Positions 44,960-56,341 of a stretch of DNA of 64,000 nt are shown here, in pieces. How positions within the stretch are numbered: position 1 is the first letter of the stretch; every line of letters begins with the position of its first letter. Origin of the DNA: Dillenia suffruticosa. Lineage: Eukaryota > Streptophyta > Magnoliopsida > Dilleniales > Dilleniaceae. Below the pieces are notes generated by a model, which saw only the letters and a program-made list of their open reading frames with translations, was not told the DNA's origin and ran no database searches. Position numbers and translations under genes: made by a program. The stretch is from positions 9,841,001 through 9,905,000 of the forward strand of contig JAVTVX010000024.1 of the NCBI GenBank assembly GCA_033439265.1, read 5' to 3'.

Positions 44960-46290
44960 GACCAGGAGATAGAATTAAGTGTCCCCTGAAGGGGAGCATA
45001 GGGATGATGAGTAGAGGCAGGAGCCTCAATTTTAGGTACCAGGCGATCAGAGGCTAGAAGGGTTAGATTTGTAACGGGTTTTAGCCGCCTTGATGGCTAT
45101 GGTAGGTACTATGTCAAGGGACATTCACATACTGACTGAGAGATTATCTCAACTAGTGATAGGGAGTGAGACTGCAAATATCTCTCCAATTACTATACCA
45201 CTCCTACCTCTTTAGCTATGTCAGTTTCAGCAACTCCAATGGCATCCGTTAGTTCTAAATCAGATCGGGTTAGATCATGTAGAGATCAGAGAGCTACCGA
45301 ATGTGGAGAGGGACATGAAGATAGAGGGAATGCATGCATACCACTAGAGGGTTGTCAATTTCAAAAACTGATGACTGAGTTTAGAAAGATGGAGCCAATG
45401 ATATTTTTAAAGAGTGATGATTCTCACGTTACAGAGACTTGGATTGTAGAGATGTAGAGACACTTTGAGTTTATGGTTGCAGAGGAATTTAATGCTAAAA
45501 TGGCCACCCATTATCTAAAGGAAGCTGTGTATGGCTAGTAGAGTTCGAAGTTAAGACTCCGATATGGAAATGACCTTTAGTATGTCACATGGGGTGATTT
45601 TATACAATTCTTCGATAAGAGATTCGTACCTATATTTATTAGAGATCAGAAGATGTTGGAGTTTTTTGAATTTGAGGCAGGGCAGTCATACTATTAGTTA
45701 GTATGAAGAACGTTTTTGCTAAATTGTCAGTGTGTGCTCTGGAATTTGTTGATACAGATGAAAAGAGAGCCAAGATGTTCAGTAAAGGATTGTGATCCTT
45801 TTTCTAGAGGTACCTAATAGTTCAACCTTTTACAACTTATTAGGATTTAGTGAATAATGTTAAGGCTTTGGAGTTGGTTACTGAGGATAGACAGGAAAGG
45901 TTGCATAGAAAGAGGCTATTGGAAGTCCAAGCTCCAAGCATGAAGAAGAAGAAAAAGGAAAAGAAGAGATATTTTAAGCAGGGTGAGAGTTCCCAAAAGA
46001 GACCGTCATATCCTAGTTGTGGGAATCTTCATGCAGGACCATATAAGGAAGGAACGAGTCTTTCTTTCACATGTTTTCACCCAAGTCATTATGTTTTACG
46101 CTGTCCTCTTAGGGCCGGGATGCCACAGCTTGCTCCTTTACAACTGTTCTTCCACTTAGACCAATATCGATTTAGTGGGTGGCAGCCCTCCTATTCCATT
46201 AAGGCCAAAACCACCAAGGCCATTTCTACCACCACAACCACAATAGAGATGTCCTCAAGGTATGCCACCAGGCCCAGGAGGTTGGGCTAG
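44960..46290 (+). pseudogene. GypB gag, broken
   Basis: A frame near 44960 begins MVKTRR and soon stops. From 45218 it reads PMIFLKSDDSHVTETWIVEM, then RHFEFMVAEEFNAKMATHYL, the start of the retrotransposon gag domain. The C-terminal frame (45850-46290) is Lys-rich and carries a decayed knuckle, YPSCGNLHAG then TCFHPSHYVLRCPL, with one cysteine and a glycine lost. Several stops and frameshifts are present. Confidence 0.75.
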
Positions 46291-46299
46291 GGTTCATGC

Positions 46300-49200
46300 G
46301 ATTAGTGCTTAGGAGGCTCATGCATCACTGGATGTGATTATAGGTAGGATGAGATTATTTTCTCATGTATTCGTGTTTTGATAGATTCAGGTGCCACCAG
46401 TTCATTTGTTTCATTAGACTTTATTATGCATTTGTCGTTTGGGTCTAAACCTTTATAGCAAGGGTTGTGGTTGCTACGCCACTAGGTGATGATGTTTTGG
46501 TTACTAAAATTTATAAAGATTGCATTATGAGCTTTCGAGAGCATGATTTAAGCTTTGATTTACTACCATTAGAGTTGATAGATCTGAATATAATTTTGGG
46601 TATGGATTGGTTATCATCTAGTTATGTATAGGTAGATTGTCATTGAAAGATTGTTTGTTTTTCACCACCAGGACACCCGCAGATTTTGTTTATCGGCGAT
46701 AGATTTATTAGAGTTCCAATTGTGTCTTTTGTTCAAGCAACTAAGATGCTTTTTAAGGGTTGTCAGGGATATTTAGCTTATGTCATCCAAGACAAAAAAA
46801 AAACCGTCTCAGTTGCTTGACGTACCGGTAGTACGAGATTTTCCAAATATATTTCCTGATGATTTGCCTAGATTGCCATTAGTTAGATAGATAGAATTCG
46901 TTATTGATTGATGTCAGATATTATTCCTATTTCTATGGCTCTATATAGAATAGCACCACTTGAGTTGAAAGAGTTGAAAACTCAGTTGTTAGAACTCATG
47001 GACAGGGGATTTATTTCTCGGAGTATTTCTACTCGGGGTGCACTAGTTTTATTCGTAAAGAAGAAGAATAGTTCATTGAGGTTATGTATCGATTACCGAA
47101 AATTGAATCAAGTTATCATAAAGAATAAATACCCCATGACGAGAATTGATGATCTATTTGATCAGTTGAGAGATGCCACAGTTTTCTGTAAATTAGATCT
47201 TAGATTGGGCTATCATCAGATTAAGGTCGAGAGGAAGATATACCTAAAATAGCTTTCCAAACTTGTTATGGATACTATGAGTTCTTGGTGATGCCATTTG
47301 GATTAACTAATACCCCAACAGTGCTTAAGATTTGTTAAACCGTGTTTTCAACCCTATCTGGATGATTTTATTTTGGTGTTTATTGATAATGTTCTGATGT
47401 ATTTTAAAGATAGAGCCCAACATGAATAGTATCTTTGTATCGCCTTACATACTTTGAGGGCTGAGAAATTGTACGCCAAGTTTAGCAAATGTGAGTTCTA
47501 GCTCAACAAAGTAACTTTCTTAGGAAACATTGTCTTCGATAAAGGGCTTTTTGTAGACGCAAAGAAGATTGAAACACTTGTTAATTGGTCCATCCCTACA
47601 ACAATTACAGAGGTACATAGTTTCTTGAGTTTAGTGGGTTATTACTGTAGATTTGTTAAGCATTTCTCTTAGATAGTTGCCTTATTTATAAGATTGACTC
47701 GTAAGAATACATACTTAGATGGAATGAACGATATGAAACTAGTTTTTAGATTCTAAAAGATAGGCTTGTATCAACTCCAGTGTTAACATTACCAGTTAGT
47801 GGACAGAAATATGTGATCTTTAGTGATGCATCTAGGACAGGGTTAGGTTGTGTGTTGATGCAAGAACCGAATGTAATTGTCTATGTTTCTAGACAGTTGA
47901 AACCTCATGAGGAGAATTATCCAACACATGATCTAGAACTAGTAGCTATTATCTTTGCTTTGAAAATTTGAAGACACTATTTATATGGTGAACACTGTGA
48001 GATATTCACCGATCACTAGAATCTTAAGTGTTTATTTACTCAAAAGGAGTTGAATTCAAGGTAGCGCAGGTGGCTTGAATTATTGAAGTACTATGATGTT
48101 TCTATTTAGTATCAACCCGGCAAAGCCAATGTGGTTGCAGACATTCTCAGCCACAAATCCCGAGTGTCTATTGTATCTCTATGGGTGAGAGAGCATTAAA
48201 TGATATATGAGTTTGAGTAGTTAAGGGTTAATGCTGATGTTACCAGTCAGGTATCTCTTTTCGCTCGATTTATGATTCGGTCAGATCTATCTGATCACAT
48301 CAAAGTAATTCAACAAGCTGATGAAATGACCATTAAACTCAAGGAAGATGTTCTTAAAGGGGGATGCTTGAATACAATATAACAAATGAATAGTTAGATT
48401 TCCGAATAGGGTAGTAGTTTTGGAGACTTAGAGATTAAGGAGATTGATTTTGGAGGAAGCACGTAATTCAACCTTTTCTATTCATCTAGGATCCATGAGA
48501 ATGTACAGGGATTTACATCAATCCTTTTGGTGGTTCGATATGAAAAGAGATATTGCATAGTTTGTTCGCAAATGCTTAATGTGTTTACAAGTAAAGCCTA
48601 AACGCTAGAGAACTGGTAGACTATTTGAGCCGCTCCCAATTCCTAAATAGAAATGGGAGCATATCAATATGGATTTTGTCTTAGAATAGCCTAAAATTTT
48701 GAGAAGATTTGATGCTATATGGGTGACAGTAGATTGGCTCACCAAATCAGCTCACTTTCTTCATGTTGTAGTGACCCATTCCTTGGAGAAATTAGCTAAA
48801 CTTTACATTGATAAAATCTAAGGCTGCATGATATACCAGTATCAATTGTTTCCGATAGAGATTCGAGATTTGTTTCTCAATTTTGATAGAGCTTTCAGTC
48901 CAGGTTGGAAACTAAACTTAATTTCTCCATGACATATTATTCTTAAACATATGATCAATCAGAGAGGACTGTACAAACTCTAGAGGATATGTTGAGAGTT
49001 TGTATTTTAGAGTTCCATAGTAGTTGGGTTGAACGCTTAATGCTAGCAGAATTTGATTATAACAACAGCTATCACTCCAGCATTGGCATGACACTGTTTG
49101 ATGCATTATATGGGAGAAAATACAGGACTTCTCTTTGTTGAGATGAAATGGGTGAGAAGCAGCTATTTCAGTTCAAAATAAGGTCTGCTTATTTATAAGA

Positions 49201-49690
49201 AACCACAGAGAAAGTTTGAGTCATTCGAGAAAGCTTAAAACGACTCAATCTCGTCAGAAGAGTTATGCTGATCAGAGGTGTATAGATTTAGAATTTGAGG
49301 TAGGGGAAAATGTTTTTCTCAAGATTTCTCCAATCAAAGGTGTGATAAGGTTTGGAAAGACAAAATGGAAAACTCAGCCCTAGATTTGTTGATTCTTTTG
49401 AAGTCGTAACTAGAATTGGACTATCTATTTATGAGTTAGCCTTACCTCTAGTACTTAAAGGAGTTCACCCTACTTTCCATGTTTCCATGCTAAGAAAGTA
49501 TGTTCATGATCCTTCATATATAATCAACTCTAAGCTACTTCAGGTTGCAGAAGATCTAACTTATGTTGAGCAACCGATCTAAATTTTGGACTATCAAGAG
49601 CAGAACTTAAGGAACAAGACATTAAGTAGGTAAAGGTTCTGTGAAGACACCATAACTCTGAGGAAGCATCTTAAGAGTTATAGTATAAAA
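46300..49690 (+). pseudogene. GypB pol with chromodomain-like tail, broken
   Basis: Protease: VLIDSGATSSFVS keeps the catalytic DSGA (46384-46395). Reverse transcriptase (46908-47450): [51 protein letters not shown]. The catalytic box reads FIDNVLM in place of FIDDILV, losing one of two essential aspartates. RNase H (47780-48170): [42 protein letters not shown]. Integrase (48450-49110): HLGSMRMYRDL, CLMCLQVK, WEHINMDFVL, AIWVTVDWLTKSAHF. C-terminus (49352-49690): GKLSPRFVDSFEVV, HPTFHVSMLRKYVHDPS, then LDYQEQNLRNKT, the beginning of a Tekay-type chromodomain region. Dozens of stops and shifts; inactive. Confidence 0.85.
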
Positions 49691-49763
49691 TGAGGAAGCA
49701 ATACTCTTATCTTTTTTAGCATAATAATTATCCGAAGAACCGGATCTTTAAAGGAGGGAAGGA

Positions 49764-50425
49764 TGCAAGGTCCCATTTTTAGAAAATATTAAAACTTGCA
49801 TTTTCGTTTGTATTTTTACTTATCACACTTAAATTCTTTCGCATTATATTGTGATTGGATTTGTGAATTTTCTCTTAATTGTGATGCGTGTTTCATTTTT
49901 TATGAAACGTCATGTATTTAAACAAATTTTAAATTAAATTAGGATAGACTAGTGGAACACACGAGTGAATGAAAAACAATCAAAATAAATCCATAAGAAA
50001 ACCAAATTAGAGTTTGGTGTGGAACCCACAAAAAATTAGTATAGGACCCATAAATTGCATGTGTCATCCCAAAAAATATCATGACATTTCATTACTCAAC
50101 ATATGATATAACCACCTTAGGCACATCAACTTATTTTGGGGATTCACAAATCATTTAGGATAGCAATGAAAAGGAGAAGAAAAGAGATATTCTTCATTTT
50201 CAACTCAAATCACGTTTTTCTTTTTTCCTTTCCAAGAATTCAACTCTAACTCCATAGGAACAGCTATTTAAGTTTAAATCTAGCAACCTCCATCCAACTA
50301 TTAAATATCCTTAATATTAAGAAGGGTAGAGAAGCTGTAAAACAAGCTGAAAATCACATAGGAAGCTAATGATTTGAAGGAAGAAGCATATTAGAGAGCA
50401 AATTGATTCTCAAACATAAAAAAAA
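49764..50425 (+). repeat. GypB 3' LTR, truncated
   Basis: Follows the polypurine tract TTAAAGGAGGGAAGGA (about 49748-49763). It aligns with 31500-32155 and stops matching after CTCAAACATAAAAAAAA, where the MULE sequence begins. About 2 kb is missing compared with the 5' copy. Confidence 0.8.
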
Positions 50426-52976
50426 CCCCATGTGATTGGTTTTGGGATTAACTACTTGTAACTGGTTTTGGGAAACTTGAGGAGTTGTTTCATTAACCTC
50501 ATGGAACTGGTGGTGGGAAGACTGAGATGAACTACCTTCACCCTGCAATAATTGAAGGATTAGTCTAAAAACTAATCCTTATTGTACACTTCATCACAAT
50601 TTCAACATGCAGGATAGTATAGTTAAAAAAATAACTTTATTCTTGTATGATCTCTTGTTGTGTACAACTTCCTTGCATATCATACACTTAATTTTTGAAC
50701 CAACTCATAACAGTCGATGAGAATCTTTTGGTTGAATTTCAATGGTTTCCTTTCTCCTTTTTCTTAAAAGATGCCCAGGTTTCCTTTTGTACATTGGAGG
50801 CAACAACGTTGGGACATCAATTTTGTCCCATACATTGGGACCATTGCAAGGGTAGACAATCAGAGTATAGCATTTAGCATAGGTAGAGAGGGAGTATAGT
50901 AACTAGACACATATTTCTTAGTCTTATTCTTGAATGAAAAAATGCAGCTAATAGCATGAGAATATGAAAGGCCACATAATTCCCATTTCTTGCAGCTGCT
51001 TGTCTTACGGGCCAAATCTACCATTAATTTGTTGATAAAATTTGAAACCTCATAAATTCCATCACTAACTAATAAAGGAAACCAATGTTTGCTTTATTTG
51101 TTCAAACTCTCAATCTTTTCTTGAATGACAGTACAAATATCACTTTCAAAAGATGAAATTCTAATCCTATTTTCACTAAACTTGTCCATCAAAGCAGTTC
51201 TGTTAGACTCCGAGTAACTAATGATAGACAACTTTCTTGCATCTAATATCTTCTCATTAAAGGACTCACATAAATTATTGACTAATGTGTCACATTTACT
51301 GAATGGGAAAAATACTGATCTTGTCCAAATTTTTCTCTCCTTCTACAACAACCATGCATAGGCTCTTGGATCAGTTTTATGGATTTTTGTCATGGTTCTA
51401 AGAAATTTAGCCTCATAAGTGGCCTTTATAGTAGTATAAAATATTTTCTTCAACTTTAAGTTTGGAAGCTGCATGTACAATTTGTTATATATGTGTCTAA
51501 TATATAATCTATGTTTAGAGTGGGAGGACAAGGTTGAAATTGCATTTATCAATCACTAGAAGACATAAATCTACTAATAAGAAGCAGTTAAAAGGAAAAT
51601 TCTGCTTTATGCAACAAATGATCAAAAAATGATCCAAATTCTGCTATATGCAAGATAATGTATAGAAATTCTTCTCTATGCAATAGTGGATTGAAATATT
51701 CACATTGAAATTTCTGATAGAAATTCTGTTATTTGAGGGAAAATTATGCAACAAATTATTAAGGAGAACTATTACATACCTTCTGTTGATTAGAATAAAA
51801 GTCTACCTTCTATCCTCCCCAAGGTCTGTCAGCAAATAATCCAAAAACCATCTCCACGAATTAGTCTCCTCTAACTCAACAATGGCAAAAGCTAAAGAAA
51901 AAATTTTATCATTAGGATCTTGCCAATTATAACCAGTAATTGCCCTCCAAATGCTGTCTTCAAGAAATAGGCCTACTAATCCTATGAAAGACTTGTAGGC
52001 TACCAAGAATTCTCACTTGCACGCATCAAGACAAATGTACAACCTTCTAAAAATTGGAGTATTTGGGTACGAGACTCTCATAGGATGCTCCCCACTAGCT
52101 TCAATTAGACTCTCAATCTTGTAAGTGCTCCCCATATTAGTTCTCAAAATTTCTTCACAATACTACTTTAAGAGGAAGAATTGCTCCTTATCCTACTCTT
52201 CTGCAAGTTCTTTGGCCATTCTTTGGGCTCTCTATGCCATCATTCTTGCATAATCTAACCCAAATTTATTCTTTGTTTTTTTTTTTGCAACACATTCACT
52301 CTAATATGTGGATCATCTTTCACTTTCTTTACCCATTTTTTGGCTAACCCAGTAGCTGTTGCGTGTTTGTTATTTCATGACCTTGCACAAGTATGTGTGG
52401 CTTGTATGTGACAGCAGAGCTGTCTTCTCATCAGCTAATTTCATTGCATAACCAACCAGTCACAGCACTTAGCACACCTCATTCTAACCCTGAACTTGTC
52501 ATTTTTTATATATTTGAGATTTTTCCCATTATAAACAGCATAATCTCTCAACCTTATTTAAAAAAAGTCTAAACTCTTAAAAATTTGGACTTTCCTTAAT
52601 TCTATATTCCTAGGGTTGTAATCCTTTTTAAATTCTTCATAACTTAGCTTATTCCCTTTAGGATGCATCTATTCATCATCACAATCAATATTAGAAATGA
52701 TATATTTAAATCTTCTTCATTATCCATTGAAGAATCATTCCAATTATTCAAATATATATGACCACCCTTATTTTCAGATTCATCCAGGCACTTTGCAAAA
52801 GGGTCCATATCACTACCAAATAGGTCTGCCTCTTCATCTTCATAATCATAATTTTCAGAATCTGTAACTAAATTCTCAGAATCATACCCTCGATTGGCTA
52901 CCTTGCGTCTTCTCTTCTTCCTGTCTAAGCTGTCTTTCATCAATGCTTGAGCTGAATCACCTTCATCGCAATGCAT
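50426..52976 (-). pseudogene. MuDR-type (MULE) transposase, broken
   Basis: Minus-strand order: an acidic N-terminal part (52976-52644, DSENYDYEDEEADLFGSD), then YAVYNGKNLKYIKNDKFRVR (the FAR1/MuDR DNA-binding region), then the DDE region. The latter reads FGGQLLVIIG in one frame and YNWQDPNDKIFSLAFAIVEL, EETNSWRWFLDYLLTDLG in the next (52006-51803). HRLYIRHIYNKLYMQLPNLK and FLRTMTKIHKTDPRAYAWL follow (51552-51343), then ESFNEKILDARKLSIISY. A SWIM finger near 50990-50930 reads SCKKWELCGLSYSHAISCI, where the usual C-x-C and C-x-H positions are partly lost. Stops and frameshifts are frequent. Terminal inverted repeats were not found. It replaces the missing part of the GypB 3' LTR. Confidence 0.85.
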
Positions 52977-53471
52977 TCTCGGATGTAATGGTATTTGGTG
53001 TCAATATATTTGCTTCTATCATGAGAAAGTAGATTTTTTCCCCAAGGCTATTGTTGATTTGTGATTTTTTTCCCAAAGCTATTGTTGATTTGTTATCGAC
53101 AAAAATATTAGTAGCGCCATTTTGTTCAAATGTTAGAACCTTAAGAGAGCACCTCATTCAAATGGCATGACAAATACAGAAAGCTGCAACATAATCAACC
53201 TCATAGGTTAAAAGAGTGACAATTGGCTGTTTTTTTGAACTCCAAGCAAATTGAGTGGCACCCATAAAGAAAACAAAATCACTTGTACATTTTCGTTTAT
53301 CAACATCTCCTCCTCAATCATTGTCACTAAACCCATACAATATGAAATTATTTGCAGTAGTATAAAATAAATCATAATCCAATGTTCCTTTAATATATCA
53401 AAGAATCCACTTGGTTGCCTTCATGTGAATCACAGTTGGAGCTTCCATGTATCGACTAATAACAGCAACAC
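52977..53471 (-). pseudogene. Copia RNase H fragment
   Basis: Minus-strand reading from 53465: VAVISRYMEAPTVIHMKATK, ILRYIKGTLDYDLFY, GFSDNDWGGDVDKRKCTSDF, AWSSKKQPIVTLLTYEVDY, VAAFCICHAI, then FVDNKSTIALGKKS. This is the end of Ty1/copia reverse transcriptase and RNase H (SDADWAGDxDDRKSTSG, STAEAEYIAA, DNKSAIALAKNP). It is cut on one side by the GypC LTR at 53472 and on the other by MULE sequence. A short near-duplicate (CCCAARGCTATTGTTGATTT) occurs at about 53041 and 53073. It is not the same element as the copia at 19601-26590. Confidence 0.85.
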
Positions 53472-53694
53472 TGTAACACCGACACTGCGGTATCCGTACA
53501 AGTGTACAAATTTTGAAATATATATATATAGAGAGAAAAAAATGTTTATTTATATTGATTTTTGATTTTGAGGTCTTTAAATTTAATTTTTGATATGAAT
53601 TAAATTACCGTGTTCTTAAATCGTAGCGAACCTATTATTTTTATGAAATTCGCAAGCTAGTGAAAATGTGGGTGCGAGAATATATATGTGAATG

Positions 53695-53704
53695 TATATA
53701 TATG
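53695..53704 (+). promoter_or_regulatory. Likely TATA box of GypC LTR
   Basis: TATATATATG lies about 27 bp before the hairpin at 53731. The same word is present at the same place in the 3' LTR (about 61399-61408). The distance to the hairpin fits a transcription start at its base. Confidence 0.4.
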
Positions 53705-53730
53705 CTTAAAAAAAAAAACACCACAGCAGA

Positions 53731-53759
53731 GTGCTGCGTTTTAAGCCAAAACGCAGCAC
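53731..53759 (+). other. Perfect 12 bp hairpin at the presumed transcript start
   Basis: GTGCTGCGTTTT, loop AAGCC, AAAACGCAGCAC. In the 3' LTR (61432-61460) the left arm has decayed to GTGTTGCATTTT. Confidence 0.75.
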
Positions 53760-54452
53760 CCCCTATATTTGGGAAATTAGGGATTAAAACACTAATTCCC
53801 CCTTCTCTCTCTCTCTCTCTCTACCCCCCGATTCTTCACCTTCCTCGGCGCCATCTTCTTCTCCACCGCATCCCTCCGTCGAGATCGATCGCTCCACCAC
53901 CGCCACCCTTCCTCTTTCCCTCTCTATATCACTCTCTGTCTCTCTCTCTCTTCGAGATCCCTCTCGTGATTGCTCTCTCTCCGTTGTTCTTTGCCCTTCT
54001 CCGCGTGCCACCGCGCGATCTGCTTCCCTGCACAATCGCGCTACCCGCGAGCTTCCGCGAGCACCACCACCACAGCAACAGCGATTCCCTCCCTCCAACG
54101 CGCACCGGTTCCACCACTGCTGCAACCTCCTCCCTCCCGTAAGCTCCCGCGAGCGCGCGTCTATAGCGCCTCCTCCCTCGAGCGAGTGTGCGATCACCCG
54201 AGCACACCGTAGCGCGAGCGCCTGCAAACCACTGCTTGCGTACGGGCGCCCCAACCAAGAGCGCGCGCCTCTACGCTCTAGCGCGCCACTGCGCGCTTGC
54301 ACACAGGCCGCCATCCACAAGCCCGTAGGCCCGCGGCCCAGTCCGGCCAATGGCCCACTGCAACCGTGAAACCACTGCCCACCCGCAGGGCCACCAGGCC
54401 CGCGGCCCGCCAGCCCGTGACGGCCCGTGATAGTCCGTGAGTCTCTGCGAAG

Positions 54453-55739
54453 GTAAATGACTCAAAATTTTGATTTTCGCACTAGGGTTTTGAATTTATT
54501 TAGTAATTGGATTTAAATTGCTCACAATTGTTTCAAATTTGGAAACATTCAGGTTTTAGAGCAAATTGACGGGCAAACGAAAGCTAGATCTGAGATCCAA
54601 GGAACCTTAGGTGAGAGAAATGAAATCTTTTCAACCTTTGGATAAACTTTGTCAAATTAGGTAGTATTAGTTTGTTTTAGATTCGAATTAAGATTGATTT
54701 TGATTTTGTTATTTACTTATAAATAGAATGAAATTGATAACATTTGAGTATATTTATAAATTGAGAAATTTAGGGTTTGTACGAATTTAAGGAAAATGAT
54801 AAACCCTAACAATAGTCAAAATTTTGATGAAAATCGTGATGATTTGATTAGGTTGGCTTTCTTGGTGATTCGATTGAAAGGAGCCTTGTTCTACGTATTA
54901 TCGTTTTATTGGGGAGTACGCTATCATCTCCAAAACAGTGAGTGAGATTTATTTCAATACTTTTGTTTAATGGGTAAATTCTGTTTTAAAATATTTGATA
55001 AATGAGCATGATTTGTAGCGTGTTTGAAATGTTTTGAGTGGTTTTGAAATTGATTTTTGTGATGTGATAGAGTGTCCAAAAACTGTGTTGAAATATTGAA
55101 ATTATGCATTCATGTAGTTGAAATGTACAATGTGCCATTTTATGCTATATGTTGTATTTGGTTTGTGAACCTGATTTCGGCATATTTTAATACGATTTTG
55201 GATTTGGCTTTGATGGCTTTGGTATGTATTGTTCCGTAGCTATGAAAGACACCGTGAGAGATACTTTGGTGGCGTCCGGATATGCTTAGGCCTGGGGTAT
55301 CCCATGAGTTGTCGTGATTTTTATTAACGACATGGTACTAACCAGGTTGAACCCGAAAGGGGGAGGATTTGGACACTCTCTCCAAGTCTAGCACCTGGAC
55401 GAGGTTCGTCGCCAACGCCAGGGTAGAGAGCACTTTAAATAAATTTACATATAACACCCCCGGTACGGTTGTCATAGGTCACGGTAGACCTCTGCCAGGA
55501 CATTTTCGGCTGGCAGCTTTATGATTTTTAGTGACAGTGCTTTGGATGCATATTTGATTTGAAAATGCGTGCTAATGATATATTGTTCAAATGAAAAGTA
55601 TGATAATTTGAAATATGATTCGTATACTTATGCTTTGATACTCCAATTTCACACTTCATATTTGGCGATTGCATTGACCCACTCACTCACTGAGTATTCT
55701 TCCTCGAGTACTCACCCCTCATTTCCCTTCTTGTTTCAG
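54453..55739 (+). other. Possible leader intron within the LTR
   Basis: The donor GCGAAG|GTAAATGA and pyrimidine-rich acceptor CTTCTTGTTTCAG|AGATAG are both kept in the 3' LTR (62122-63406) and the reverse solo LTR (18065-16865). The older solo LTR has GT at 5527 and a diverged acceptor CTATCCCACAG at 7065. Predicted length is 1.2-1.5 kb. The sequence before the donor is CpG-rich and that after is AT-rich, as in plant leader introns. Inference only. Confidence 0.35.
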
Positions 55740-56341
55740 AGATAGTATTTGACAAGGAGCGTTGCTTTAGGACTCTCGGTATCATTGGGAGATCTGATTT
55801 GGAGTTGAGAAGTCATTATATATTTTTACTACAAAATTTGTATTGGTAATGTATATGCATTCTGAGGTCTATAGATGACCATTGTGTAATTCTAGGATGA
55901 CTATATAAATATGGTCATTTAAATTGTGGAACTCTCATGTCATTGCATAACATTGCATTAAGGCATTTCTTATTCGTTGCGTATGTATTTAGGAATGTGT
56001 TATGTCTTAGAAGCGTACTCTAGGATCGCTTGGTACCATCTCTAAATCACAGAAGGGGCGACTGGAGGCTATTCATGCCTTTGATGGGGGCATGGCAGTA
56101 GACGTCTGCGGCTAGGTTGCTAGAAATTTTTATAGCTTTGCGTTATTTGGATATTGGCTGTGAGATTGGTTGATTTTGGAGAGACCGGGATGGCCATTTA
56201 ATTATATTATAGGATGGTTGTGATTTATACAAGATAAATTGTATTTGGTAAACTTCGGAAATATGGGAAGTTTTTGTCCGATTTTCTGTAAAAATACAGC
56301 CGGCATTCAGGATAACGGGCGGTTGTTCACGATCCCGGTTC

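Larger units (their letters stand above)
31500..50425 (+). mobile_element. Ty3/gypsy element GypB (Tekay/Del-like), nested and truncated
   Basis: The 5' LTR starts TGTAAGATCTCATTTTTAG at 31500 and the 3' LTR starts TGCAAGGTCCCATTTTTAG at 49764. They match for about 660 bp. The 5' LTR is split by a Sirevirus (33439-44067) and ends at 44817, just before an initiator-Met primer site. Gag-pol lies at 44960-49690. The 3' LTR stops matching at 50425, where a MULE begins, so about 2 kb of it is missing and the right target duplication cannot be seen. The element inserted into the C-terminal integrase part of the Tat element. Confidence 0.85.
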
